From: Catenovulum sp. 2E275
GTDB taxonomy: Bacteria; Pseudomonadota; Gammaproteobacteria; Enterobacterales; Alteromonadaceae
DNA: 64,000 nt
NCBI RefSeq assembly: GCF_025515275.1
Contig: NZ_JAOPFU010000012.1
Location: 30,017-94,016, forward strand
Reading direction: 5' to 3'
Shown here: positions 52,127-61,651 of the stretch, in pieces
Layout: each line of letters opens with the position of its first letter
How positions within the stretch are numbered: position 1 is the stretch's first letter
Notes under the pieces: generated by a model
What the model saw: only the letters and a program-made list of their open reading frames with translations
What the model was told of the DNA's origin: nothing
Database searches by the model: none
Translations under genes and position numbers: made by a program

Positions 52127-52984
52127 TCAAGGCAAATTGACCAACCCAGTTAAGCAACATCTTTTTTTCAATTGGTTATTGTCCGACTCATATTGATTCG
52201 GGCTTTTATAATTCAGAAAAGAATGCAATCTTACCGGATTATAAAATGTCGTTATGTACCGTAAAATATCTTGTTGAGCCTCATGTCGAGTTTGGTAATG
52301 TTTCCAATGCACGAGCTCCTGCTTCAGCGTGCCGAAGAAGCTTTCGACCACGGCATTATCCCAGCAGTCACCTTTTCTGCTCATACTACCAATAAATTTA
52401 TTGGCTTTAAGCTGTTGACGGTATTGCTTGCTGGCATATTGACTGCCTCTATCTGAGTGAACTATTAAACCCGCTTTTGGCCTGCGTTGCCAAATAGCCA
52501 TGGTTAATGCATCACACACTAATTTAGCTTTCATTCGACTGCCCATACTCCAACCAACCACTCGGCGAGAATACAAATCAATCACGACTGCTAAATACAA
52601 CCAACCTTCCTGTGTCCAGATATAGGTAATATCCTGCACATAAGCGAGATTGGGTGCTGTCACATCAAATTGTCTTTTCAACACGTTGTCAAAAATGGGC
52701 TGCTTATGATTACTATTGGTCGTGACTTTGTACTTTTTCTTGTAACGCACCTGTATATTGACTTCTTTCATCAGCCGTCTGGTATACCGTCTACCTACCG
52801 GATAACCTAAAGCATTTAAGGCTTTCTTCATCCTGCGGCTACCATAGCTATAGTCTGACGATTCTGCTATTTTAACCATCCATTCAATGATTTCTTCCCG
52901 CTTATCATTATCCGGTTTGGGTTGCTGTTGAGCATTTAAATAACGATAAAAGCCATTACGCTTTACACCTAACAGTCGACACAT
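52127..52984 (-). CDS. IS3-family transposase OrfB (inner element)
   Basis: A 285-codon DDE integrase-core protein: HTH_21 region (SDYSYGSRRMKKALNALGY), then DITYIW, HSDRGSQY and NAVVESFFGTLKQE holding D, D and E. The frame extends upstream of the ATG (KYSFIAERKKTYPV), and OrfA ends in an A-rich stretch, so the active OrfAB protein is probably made by -1 frameshifting as is known for IS3 elements. Confidence 0.88.
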   Translation of the reverse strand: MCRLLGVKRNGFYRYLNAQQQPKPDNDKREEIIEWMVKIAESSDYSYGSRRMKKALNALGYPVGRRYTRRLMKEVNIQVRYKKKYKVTTNSNHKQPIFDNVLKRQFDVTAPNLAYVQDITYIWTQEGWLYLAVVIDLYSRRVVGWSMGSRMKAKLVCDALTMAIWQRRPKAGLIVHSDRGSQYASKQYRQQLKANKFIGSMSRKGDCWDNAVVESFFGTLKQELVHWKHYQTRHEAQQDILRYITTFYNPVRLHSFLNYKSPNQYESDNNQLKKRCCLTGLVNLP

Positions 52985-53031
52985 GGTATCAACCGGATAG
53001 GTCTTCTTTCTTTCGGCGATAAACGAATATT

Positions 53032-53326
53032 TTATTTCGTTTCCTTGGCGAAGAAGACCGTCGCTTCCTTTAATATTTTCTTTTCTATTTCCAAGCGCTT
53101 AACCTGCTCCTTGAGCTGTCTGATTTCCAGTTGCTCTGGGGTTAATTTGCCGTTGCCCCTGAATGCTTGCCCATCATCTGATTGATGTTCTTTTATCCAA
53201 CGCCCCAGCATGTTGCTGTTAATTTCCAACAATTTAGCCGCTGCTGCTCTGGTATAACCCTGCTCAAGTACCAGACTAATAGCATCAAGTTTAAATTCTT
53301 TGGTATAACTTTTTTCTTTCTGTCAT
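53032..53326 (-). pseudogene. IS3-family OrfA (inner element), likely frameshifted near the start
   Basis: The intact part gives LEINSNMLGRWIKEHQSDDG and the zipper-like LKEQVKRLEIEKKILKE. The upstream continuation reads SYTKEFKLDAISLVLEQGYTRAAAAKL, but the only good ATG (53326) connects with it through an A-run containing one base too many. A slippage-type mutation or sequencing error are both possible. Confidence 0.65.
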
Positions 53327-53588
53327 CGACTTCTCCAGTTTAAGGTTTAATTATATCCTTAACTGGACTGGTCAATTCAATTAAACCACGTCAAGTTGCT
53401 CAGTTGGTTGTTGACCAGGGTTATACCCATGAAGAAGCCGCTAAAGCGATGAACGTGGGGAATTCAACGGTTGGGAAATGGGTCAAACAATTGAAACAAG
53501 AACGCCAAGGTCAATCACCAAAAGCGTCTCCGATGACACCAGAGCAAATTGAAATTCGTGAGCTTAAAAAACGAATAGAGCGCATTGA

Positions 53589-54530
<942 letters not shown>

Positions 54531-54788
54531 CTTGACCACTACACCTCTTTAGTTGTATTGAATAATACCTCTAAACAGGCCTCCAATCTAAGTCTACCTT
54601 CACAACTACAATATTGATGATTTATTGCCTTGGAATATAAAAGGTAGGAGTGGTTCAGCAGACGGTAACATTCTTAATATAGTTGTTACCTACAGGTAAT
54701 ATAAGAAAATGCAGCCACCTTTAAGGAACAGACAAAAATAAAAGGCAGCCGCATCTAAACTAGTTTATAGAGCTCGGTTCTCTAGTTT

Positions 54789-56387
54789 TTATTTCTTTTG
54801 AGCTGAAGTATTTTTAGACAAGAGTAAGATTTCAATTTCTTCTATAGTTTTGCCTTTAGTTTCAGGCATGACTTTCATCATAACTAATAATCCAACCACA
54901 CAAAAACTTGCATAAGCTAAAAATGTTAAACCAGACCCTAAATTTTCAAGTTGCCATGGGAAGAACGTTGGCACGATAATCCCACCAAAAATCGTTGCAA
55001 CTAAAGCACTAGATGTTATCGCTACTGCACGTACTTTAGTCGGGAATATTTCGGAAAATAAAATCCATAAAATAGGACCTAATGAAAAATTATAGGAGCA
55101 TACAAACACAATTATACCAGTTAAGATAAGCATGCTCTGCATATTAGTAGATCGCACAAGCAAATCATTTTCAATTAAGGCAAAGTCACTCTGGCCAATA
55201 ATATTTACTATAGCTGATTTAAATTCAATATCACTATAAAACTCGGTATTTAATAATGCTGAGAGAGCCTGAATATCTAAGTCTTCATAACTGGCTTTTA
55301 GTGTGGACAAAGTATCAATATTTATGCTGTATACGGCATTAAAAAATCCCAACGCGACTAAGCCTAAACTAGCAGAGCAGGTAATTAATCCACCTAGTAG
55401 AATTTTACGACGACCTATTTTATCAATTAAAATAATTGCTAAAATGGTAAAGAAAGTTCCAATTAAACTTACCCAAATTGATTGAACGAATGCCGATTCC
55501 CCACCTCCAACTTGTTGGAAAATCATTGGCATGAAAGCCAGAATAGCGTTCATACCTGAAAGGGATTGTACTATCGACATAAAAACACCAATAAACAACG
55601 CGATACGCATATTTTTACTAAATAAAAATTTGAGTTGTTCAATGTAAGACAGGCTATGGTCGGTCGACTTTAAATTTTGTTTAATATGTTCGTACTCTGC
55701 ATCTACTTCTTCGCTGGGTAAGATCTTTTTAAGTACTGTAAGTGACTTTTCCGCTTTATGATTAAGCATCAACCATCTAGGGCTTTCGGGAATTAAAAAT
55801 AGTAAGGAAAACCAGATTATGGCAGGTAAAATTTCTAAACCTAACATCCAGCGCCATACAGTTTGCTCATTCAAACCAATGCTTACAGCCCAGTAGGTGT
55901 TATTAGTAACTGTTTGAACCAAATAATAATTAATGATAGTAGCTGCTAAAATACCGAGTACAATATTTAATTGGTTTAAACCCACTAATTTGCCTCTCAT
56001 TTTAGGAGGAGCAATTTCACCTATATACATTGATGCAAGACTCAAGGAAGTAAAGGCTAACCCACCAATTAATCGTGCAAAAAAAAGCCAGAAATAACTT
56101 GGAGCAAGTGCGGAGCCTATGGCTGATACAACATAAAGTGCAGCAATGATCATTAAGGTTTTTTTACGACCTAAATGCTCACTGAAATAACCAGCCACTA
56201 ACAAAGCTAATAATGCACCATAATTTGGAGCTGCTGCTATATTTCCTTTTTCTATTGCTGATAATCCAAATTCAATTGTCGTATATTGGAATGTCCCAGA
56301 TATTAACATAATATCGAGACCGAAAATAAAACCGCCTATTGAAACAATAAAAGCGTAAAATAAAGCATTTCTTTCAGGGTGTGACAT
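54789..56387 (-). CDS. MFS sugar porter family transporter
   Basis: A 532-residue, 12-helix sugar:proton symporter type protein with the family signatures GRKKT after helix 2, 'YIGEIAPPKMRGKLVGLNQLNIVLG', PESPRWLML after helix 6, GRRKILLGG, and PETKGKTIEEIE after helix 12. A longer than usual loop of about 70 residues lies between helices 9 and 10 (residues about 335-405), so the protein exceeds the usual 460-500. It imports a monosaccharide, probably galactose or a derivative, given the region. A perfect GntR-type palindrome is about 98 bases upstream. Single-gene unit. Confidence 0.9.
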   Translation of the reverse strand: MSHPERNALFYAFIVSIGGFIFGLDIMLISGTFQYTTIEFGLSAIEKGNIAAAPNYGALLALLVAGYFSEHLGRKKTLMIIAALYVVSAIGSALAPSYFWLFFARLIGGLAFTSLSLASMYIGEIAPPKMRGKLVGLNQLNIVLGILAATIINYYLVQTVTNNTYWAVSIGLNEQTVWRWMLGLEILPAIIWFSLLFLIPESPRWLMLNHKAEKSLTVLKKILPSEEVDAEYEHIKQNLKSTDHSLSYIEQLKFLFSKNMRIALFIGVFMSIVQSLSGMNAILAFMPMIFQQVGGGESAFVQSIWVSLIGTFFTILAIILIDKIGRRKILLGGLITCSASLGLVALGFFNAVYSINIDTLSTLKASYEDLDIQALSALLNTEFYSDIEFKSAIVNIIGQSDFALIENDLLVRSTNMQSMLILTGIIVFVCSYNFSLGPILWILFSEIFPTKVRAVAITSSALVATIFGGIIVPTFFPWQLENLGSGLTFLAYASFCVVGLLVMMKVMPETKGKTIEEIEILLLSKNTSAQKK

Positions 56388-56483
56388 TCTTTAAGACTCT
56401 AAGTAGCTTCTGTAATACATATGAAACAGTAAAGTAACATGAAAATATCATATACACACTTAAATTGGAATCTTTTTAATGTA

Positions 56484-56497
56484 AATTGTTTACAATT
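56484..56497. promoter_or_regulatory. Candidate GntR-type operator, extended palindrome
   Basis: AATTGTTTACAATT matches ATTGT-NN-ACAAT fully with an extra symmetric pair. It lies about 98 bases upstream of the sugar porter start. Confidence 0.5.
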
Positions 56498-56803
56498 TTT
56501 GTTGTGTTTCAAATTTTACTAAAGAAAAAATACTTTAGTAAAAATCTATTAGAGAGTTTTTTTGCAATTTATTTAGGATAAAACAGTTCAAACGGAAAAC
56601 TTAACTGAGTTGTATGTTTGCATACCAAAGGAATAGGTTATGGCAGATAAATAGTTCTATAGCACAATAAAGCCAGGCGAAATAAATTGTGTTTAAGTAC
56701 GAAGCAAAAGCGGTAAAGAAAATTATCAAAATGAACTGAAATTACCAATATTATCCGAACAAGTTCTGCTGAGATTTATAGTTATAACACATTAGCTATG
56801 CAT

Positions 56804-56840
56804 AATACTCTATGAAAATAAAAGCTTTTCATAGAGTATT
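56804..56840. terminator. Strong hairpin in the intergenic region
   Basis: Perfect 15-bp stem (AATACTCTATGAAAA and its complement) with a 7-base loop, followed by TGTTTGATTT. It would insulate the P450 operon from upstream transcription. Confidence 0.65.
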
Positions 56841-57036
56841 TGTTTGATTTAATAACACCTGAATATGACTAAAATTTGCTATTAAATATCTTTATATTTT
56901 AATGTGAAACAGCAAGAATATGACATTTTTGGATGATAAGTTGCATATTTTTTAAATTTTCTCTTCTTATAATACTCACAGTTATTTAACAAATTCGGCG
57001 CTCAGATTATCGCGCTGATTAGTTGGGGTGAGATTG

Positions 57037-58200
57037 ATGAAAAGAAGTGAATTTGCAGATCCGTTTGAACAAGCACGTAATGAGCAAGGTATTGGTAAAA
57101 TGCAGGATCAAGATGATCCTGTCACTATGGTACTGGGTTTAAAAGATGTGCGTAAATGTGCACACAATTGGAAAACCTTTCAGTCTGGCGCTAAGCCTGG
57201 CCGTATTGTAGTGCCGTCGGAAGTCAAGATCCGTGATACTAGACAAATTCCTTTTGAAGTCGACCCACCAGAGCATGGCGACTACCGCGCAATTGTTGAG
57301 CCTTGGTTTAAACGTCCGTTGGAAGATGAATACCGCACAAAATTGCGTGCACAAATTGAATCTTTAGTTGATCAAGTATTAACACAAGAAGACGTTGAAG
57401 TGGTTAGTGAGTTTTCCCTTAAATTACAATCACGCGCGTTAACCTTATTATTAAATACGCCATACCAAGAATCAGACGTGTGGATTGGTTGGGGTACCCA
57501 TGTATTTAGAAGCGAAGGCGAAGCTTTAGATGGCGACAAAGCTTCTATTCTGTACGATTACATAGACGCTCAAATTGAGCGTGCAGCAGAAAATCCAACC
57601 GATGATTTATATTCAGTGTTGCTCAATTCTGAAATTAACGGCCGAAAATTAAGCAAAGAAGAAGTTAAAGGCGTGATGATTTTAACTTTTGCTGGTGGGC
57701 GTGACACAGTGATTAATGCGGTAACCAATTCGATTGCTTATTTTGCTGATCATCCTCAGTCGTTGGCACGCCTACGTGATCAACCTGAAATTACCAATCG
57801 AGCGGTGGAAGAGTTAATTCGTTACTTCTCACCATTAACTCATATGGGACGCGTAGTCACTGAAGATACAAAAGTGTGCCCGCATGGGCATGATGTAAAA
57901 GCCGATAGCCGAATTTCTTTATGTTGGGCTTCCGCCAATCGTGACGCTAAAACCTTTGAAAATCCGAATGAAGTGGTATTAGACCGCAAGGTTAATCCAC
58001 ATGTGGCTTTTGGTTTTAGCCATCATAATTGTTTGGGCGCGACCCATGCACGACAAATTATGCATATTTTATTAGAAACTTTGGCGGCTAAAGTCGGTTC
58101 AATCGATATTTTAAATGCGAAAGAAAACATCGAAGACTTAGACCAATTTAAACGCAAAGTTGGTTTTGACAGCATTAACGTAAAATTTAACCCAAGATAA
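57037..58200 (+). CDS. Cytochrome P450, probable 6-O-methyl-D-galactose demethylase
   Basis: A 387-residue soluble bacterial P450. Oxygen-binding I-helix AGGRDT at 219-224, ExxR at E259-R262 (ELIR) and the heme-binding FGFSHHNCLG with C332. I start at ATG 57037 behind GGGGTGAG; a GTG at 57028 overlaps that site. Ferredoxin and ferredoxin reductase genes follow directly, giving a complete class I electron chain. Such three-gene sets with a dehydrogenase nearby are known from porphyran loci of marine Bacteroidota, where the P450 (CYP236-type) turns 6-O-methyl-galactose into galactose plus formaldehyde. The agarolytic context makes this the best assignment, though family identity was judged by eye. 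Confidence 0.85.
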   Translation: MKRSEFADPFEQARNEQGIGKMQDQDDPVTMVLGLKDVRKCAHNWKTFQSGAKPGRIVVPSEVKIRDTRQIPFEVDPPEHGDYRAIVEPWFKRPLEDEYRTKLRAQIESLVDQVLTQEDVEVVSEFSLKLQSRALTLLLNTPYQESDVWIGWGTHVFRSEGEALDGDKASILYDYIDAQIERAAENPTDDLYSVLLNSEINGRKLSKEEVKGVMILTFAGGRDTVINAVTNSIAYFADHPQSLARLRDQPEITNRAVEELIRYFSPLTHMGRVVTEDTKVCPHGHDVKADSRISLCWASANRDAKTFENPNEVVLDRKVNPHVAFGFSHHNCLGATHARQIMHILLETLAAKVGSIDILNAKENIEDLDQFKRKVGFDSINVKFNPR

Positions 58201-58214
58201 GAGGTAGTTAAGCC

Positions 58215-58523
58215 ATGGCGAAAATTATTTTTATTACCAGTGATAGCGAAAAAATTGAATTAGAAGCAACTTCAGGCAGTGTCATGGAGCTTGCAGTACA
58301 AAATGGAGTGCAAGGTATAGACGGCGATTGTGGTGGTGTATGTTCGTGTGCGACTTGCCATGTACATGTAGCTCCAGAACATTTTGCTAAAACTGGGCCA
58401 GCCAGTGAGATTGAGCAAGACATGTTGGAGTTAGATGACGACGCTAATGAATACAGCCGTTTATGCTGCCAAATTGAAGTATCTGAGCAGTTAGACGGTG
58501 TGGTATTACACGTAGCTAAGTAG
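58215..58523 (+). CDS. [2Fe-2S] ferredoxin, adrenodoxin/putidaredoxin type
   Basis: A 102-residue ferredoxin with cluster ligands C39, C45, C48 (DCGGVCSCATC) and C85 (RLCCQIE), the C-x5-C-x2-C...C spacing of vertebrate-type ferredoxins that serve P450s. An extra Cys at 43 and 84 is present. It starts 14 bases after the P450 stop, so electrons probably pass from the reductase encoded next to this protein and then to the P450. Confidence 0.93.
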   Translation: MAKIIFITSDSEKIELEATSGSVMELAVQNGVQGIDGDCGGVCSCATCHVHVAPEHFAKTGPASEIEQDMLELDDDANEYSRLCCQIEVSEQLDGVVLHVAK

Positions 58524-58554
58524 TGGTTTAATCTTTGTTAAAAGGGGGCAAGTT

Positions 58555-59808
58555 ATGTCAGAAAATCAAACATGTGTGGTAGTGGGTGCAAGTCATGCTG
58601 GGGTTAATTTTGCGTTTGCATTAAGAAAAGCAGGCTGGCAGGGCAGTATAAAATTGTTTGATGCCGACCCAAGTTTACCGTATCACAGACCCCCTTTATC
58701 TAAGGCGTATTTAACCAGTTCGGATGCAATTGATAAAAATTTGCTCAAAGCAGCAGAGACTTATCAAAAAGACGATATTGAGCTGAACTTGGGTGTGAAA
58801 GTGGGTCGCATTGAGCGCACAGCTCAAGTGCTTCACCTTGAAAATGGCGAGCAGGTTGCTTTTGATAAATTGGTTATTGCCACAGGTGCACGACCTTTTA
58901 TACCACCAATTGAAGGGTTAGACTCAGCTTCGAATTTGTATCCGCTACGTACAGCTCAGGATGTAGAAAATATTCGCCAAGCATTTGCACATTCAGCGCA
59001 AAAGCGTGTGGTGATTATTGGTGGGGGTTATATAGGTTTAGAAACCGCAGCATCACTTAAAAAGCTCGGTGGTGAAGTTACAGTGCTTGAGCGAGAGCAA
59101 CGCATTTTAGCCCGTGTTACTGCACCTTATATGTCTGACTATTTTCAACGCTTGCATGCTGATAATGGTGTGGCAGTAGCTACCAGTAAAAATGTCGTGC
59201 GTATTGAAACCAGAGATGGCGAAAACTCAGTGCAGTGTGATGACGGCACTGTTTACCCAGCAGATATTATTATTGTGGGTGTGGGTATTCGCGTAAATAC
59301 CGAGCTCGCTGTGCAGGCGGGTATTGAAATAGACAATGGCATTAAAGTAAATGCTCAAGCGCAAACAAGTGATGAGAACATTTATGCTATTGGTGATTGT
59401 ACTTATCACTACAATCCGCATTACCAGAGATTTATTCGTTTGGAGTCGGTACAAAATGCGGTTGATCAAGCAAAAGTGGCGGCCGCATCTATCTGTGGAC
59501 AAGAAGTTGAATACGATACTTTGCCTTGGTTTTGGTCAGATCAGTACGATGTAAAACTACAGATGGTTGGTTTATCTCAAGGTTATACAGATATTTTGGT
59601 GCGTGACGAAAACGAGCCGAAGAAATTCTCAGTTTGGTATTTTAAAGGTGATGAATTGTTAGCGGTAGATGCAGTAAACAATGCAAAAGCTTATGTAGTT
59701 GCCACTAAGTTTATTAAATCTGGTGAGCAAATTGATAAAGCAAAATTAGTTGATGCCAGCGTCGAATTTAAACCCGCCAATTTGTTATCCAGAGTTCAGG
59801 TTTGTTAG
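58555..59808 (+). CDS. FAD-dependent ferredoxin reductase
   Basis: A 417-residue pyridine-nucleotide reductase of the putidaredoxin reductase type. FAD motif VVVGASHAGVNFA at the N-terminus, NAD(P) motif VVIIGGGYIGLETAASL near residues 160-176, second FAD motif IYAIGDCTYH near 275-285, and the C-terminal reductase domain ('WFWSDQYDVKLQMVGLSQGY'). It oxidises NAD(P)H and reduces the adjacent ferredoxin. Ribosome site AAGGGGG precedes the ATG. Third gene of the P450 operon. Confidence 0.93.
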   Translation: MSENQTCVVVGASHAGVNFAFALRKAGWQGSIKLFDADPSLPYHRPPLSKAYLTSSDAIDKNLLKAAETYQKDDIELNLGVKVGRIERTAQVLHLENGEQVAFDKLVIATGARPFIPPIEGLDSASNLYPLRTAQDVENIRQAFAHSAQKRVVIIGGGYIGLETAASLKKLGGEVTVLEREQRILARVTAPYMSDYFQRLHADNGVAVATSKNVVRIETRDGENSVQCDDGTVYPADIIIVGVGIRVNTELAVQAGIEIDNGIKVNAQAQTSDENIYAIGDCTYHYNPHYQRFIRLESVQNAVDQAKVAAASICGQEVEYDTLPWFWSDQYDVKLQMVGLSQGYTDILVRDENEPKKFSVWYFKGDELLAVDAVNNAKAYVVATKFIKSGEQIDKAKLVDASVEFKPANLLSRVQVC

Positions 59809-59822
59809 TTTAATGTGTTTAC

Positions 59823-59846
59823 AAGAGGTGCTAAATAGCACTTCTT
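59823..59846. terminator. Bidirectional terminator
   Basis: Stem AAGAGGTGCT / AGCACTTCTT (10 pairs, one G-U) with loop AAAT, followed by GATCTTTT. It lies between the reductase and the convergent binding-protein gene. Confidence 0.75.
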
Positions 59847-59873
59847 GATCTTTTAGTGGATTTTTAATCAAAG

Positions 59874-60773
59874 TCAGTGCGGATATAAATCAACTCTAGA
59901 TTTAAGATCTTGTCTAATTTTTTCAGTTGGAAATAGCACTAACTCAATTTCCCCTTGCTGCTGTAGCTGAGCTAGTCCTTTTTGCAGTGCGTTAAATACA
60001 AGCTGACCGTATGGATGCTGGTTTGACACAGCAAAATGGCGTGAGATTGGAAAAACAAACTTAATCCCTTCAATTGGCGCCAAATTTACGCTTTCACAAG
60101 GCACACTGGTTTGCTCTGGCCCAACCATGACTAACTCGCCAATAAAGAGTTGTGCTCTTCCTGCAGTAAGCATTAAACACAAGGTATTGTCTTGCGAGGC
60201 ATTAACCGCCGGTAATTCAAGCTTTTCTAACATGGCCCAATCGTGCCACCATTGGCGTGACGACAGTACATGATAATTACGCAGTGCATGTAAAATAACA
60301 CGCTCGCTGTGTGCATGGGGCAAACCCGCCAGCTTTAGTTCAATTTGTTGTTTATACTCTGGGGTGGTAAATAACCCTTTAATAAATTGTCCTGATTGAA
60401 AAACGGCAGTGGTCACGTAAAAGTTTGTTGTGTCCATGTCGTCTTGCCATACAGTTGTTGCCGACATCACCACATTGCCTCTCTCCGCTTCTTTTAGTGC
60501 TCTGGCGTAGTTTGGAATATCAAAAAATTTAAAATTGAAATCGAGCTGACTGTAGGTTAATGCTTTACAAATAATCAGTAGTTCTAGTGATAGCCTATAT
60601 GCGGCGGGATGGGAGTAGTGGTTAACAGTTTGACAGTTTTGCTGTTGAACAAGTTGTAGGTATTTTTGCTGTTGGTCTGAATTAACTGCAATGTCTATAG
60701 TTATAGTATTACTAAAACAAACAGATGGCACTAAGGCCATCCAAATTAGCAACAACTGTTTTAGCGTTGACAC
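59874..60773 (-). CDS. Periplasmic solute-binding-like protein (SBP family 3 fold)
   Basis: About 299 residues from GTG 60773, which has GGAG 6 bases upstream and gives a clean signal peptide (MSTLKQLLLIWMALVPSVCFSN); the frame is open to a TTG at 60800. The mature part resembles amino-acid-type periplasmic binding proteins that occur without an ABC partner ('ITIDIAVNSDQQQKYLQLV', 'ALKEAERGNVVMSATTVWQDD', 'HPYGQLVFNALQKGLAQLQQQGE'). No permease is near, so a sensory or scavenging role is possible. It follows the esterase by 70 bases on the same strand and could be the last gene of that operon. Ligand unknown. Confidence 0.65.
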   Translation of the reverse strand: MSTLKQLLLIWMALVPSVCFSNTITIDIAVNSDQQQKYLQLVQQQNCQTVNHYSHPAAYRLSLELLIICKALTYSQLDFNFKFFDIPNYARALKEAERGNVVMSATTVWQDDMDTTNFYVTTAVFQSGQFIKGLFTTPEYKQQIELKLAGLPHAHSERVILHALRNYHVLSSRQWWHDWAMLEKLELPAVNASQDNTLCLMLTAGRAQLFIGELVMVGPEQTSVPCESVNLAPIEGIKFVFPISRHFAVSNQHPYGQLVFNALQKGLAQLQQQGEIELVLFPTEKIRQDLKSRVDLYPH

Positions 60774-60843
60774 ATAAGTCTCCAACAATAAATATTCCAA
60801 CTAGAGTATAGTTCAAATTTATTGCGCAGCTATTATTGTCACG

Positions 60844-61650
60844 TTAGTTGTTAGCTCGTTCAATATTAGCGAAAAACTTGAAGGTCGTTTGCACATGCTG
60901 GTGCCAATAATCCCAGCTATGTTCACCACTATAACTTGCTAGTTCAGCATCAATATTGAGTGTTTTTAGTTTTTGCGCAAAGTCTAAGTTACTCTGGTAG
61001 AGCACATCATCTACACCACAATCAAAACGTATCGGTGGCAATTGGTTTTTATGTTGTTGTAGCCAATAAAAAATATCAGACTCTTGTTCAGTTTCGCATT
61101 GGTATTCAGTTAACTCTGTTGTGACAAAGTGCCGCATATCGTCAATTTTAGTAATAGACGAGTGTGCAGAAATACCACTAAATAAGCTTGGATATTTAGC
61201 ACCTAAACGCAGTGCACCATAGCCGCCCATAGATAAACCCGAAAGGTAAAAACGGCTTTTGTCGGATACAGAGTTTTGCACTTGTTTAACGGCTGCAATT
61301 ACATCTTCAGTTATCCATTTATCATAGTTAGCGTTTTTTGCTAGCGGCAGATATGCACTGCCGTCGTACAAACCGCCGTCAGATGGCATGGCTAGTACAA
61401 AGTCTATGCCGCCTAATTGAGCTTTTACTTTTTCATAGGCTAGGTGAATACCACCTAAGTACATCCAAACCCAAGCATTGCCATAAACACCATGCAACAG
61501 AATAATCACAGGTAAATTTTCACCTTGCGCATCACTATTGTATAAAACTATGTCGTGGCGCCGCTGCAAATTCGACGAATGCACAGTGACAAATTTAGTA
61601 TTGTCCGGCGAATACGCCGGATTAGAAATTTCTAAACGATTTATCGACAT
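60844..61650 (-). CDS. Alpha/beta-hydrolase esterase, EsterD/S-formylglutathione hydrolase-like
   Basis: A 268-residue cytoplasmic esterase. Oxyanion strand LPVIILLHGVYGNAWVW, nucleophile in GLSMGGYGAL, acid in FDCGVDD and His in GEHSWDYWH. This pattern fits the esterase D group that includes S-formylglutathione hydrolase (FrmB), which finishes glutathione-dependent formaldehyde oxidation. The gene starts 1 base after the dehydrogenase stop and lies opposite the P450 operon, whose reaction would release formaldehyde. An acetyl- or feruloyl-type sugar esterase is the alternative. Confidence 0.8.
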   Translation of the reverse strand: MSINRLEISNPAYSPDNTKFVTVHSSNLQRRHDIVLYNSDAQGENLPVIILLHGVYGNAWVWMYLGGIHLAYEKVKAQLGGIDFVLAMPSDGGLYDGSAYLPLAKNANYDKWITEDVIAAVKQVQNSVSDKSRFYLSGLSMGGYGALRLGAKYPSLFSGISAHSSITKIDDMRHFVTTELTEYQCETEQESDIFYWLQQHKNQLPPIRFDCGVDDVLYQSNLDFAQKLKTLNIDAELASYSGEHSWDYWHQHVQTTFKFFANIERANN

Positions 61651-61651
61651 T

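Larger units (their letters stand above)
52119..53393 (-). mobile_element. Inner IS3-family element
   Basis: Length 1275 bp with inverted ends TGACGTGGT / ACCACGTCA that continue as imperfect repeats (AATTGACCA..CCAGTTAAG on both sides), flanked by the 3-bp duplication AGT. It lies opposite in orientation to the element it disrupts. Youngest insertion of the nest. Confidence 0.88.
56400..57027. other. Intergenic stretch with operator and hairpin, no gene
   Basis: About 630 AT-rich bases. It holds the GntR-type palindrome at 56484 and the hairpin at 56804. The frame around 56655-56780 (KPGEIN...SGKENYQNELKLPILSEQ) looks weakly protein-like but is broken and could not be assigned. Confidence 0.5.

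Noticed and set aside
56650..56790. Reading KPGEIN...SGKENYQ that recalls the Ig-like tail of a GH2 enzyme
   Set aside because: Interrupted by a stop and too short to support a relic call.
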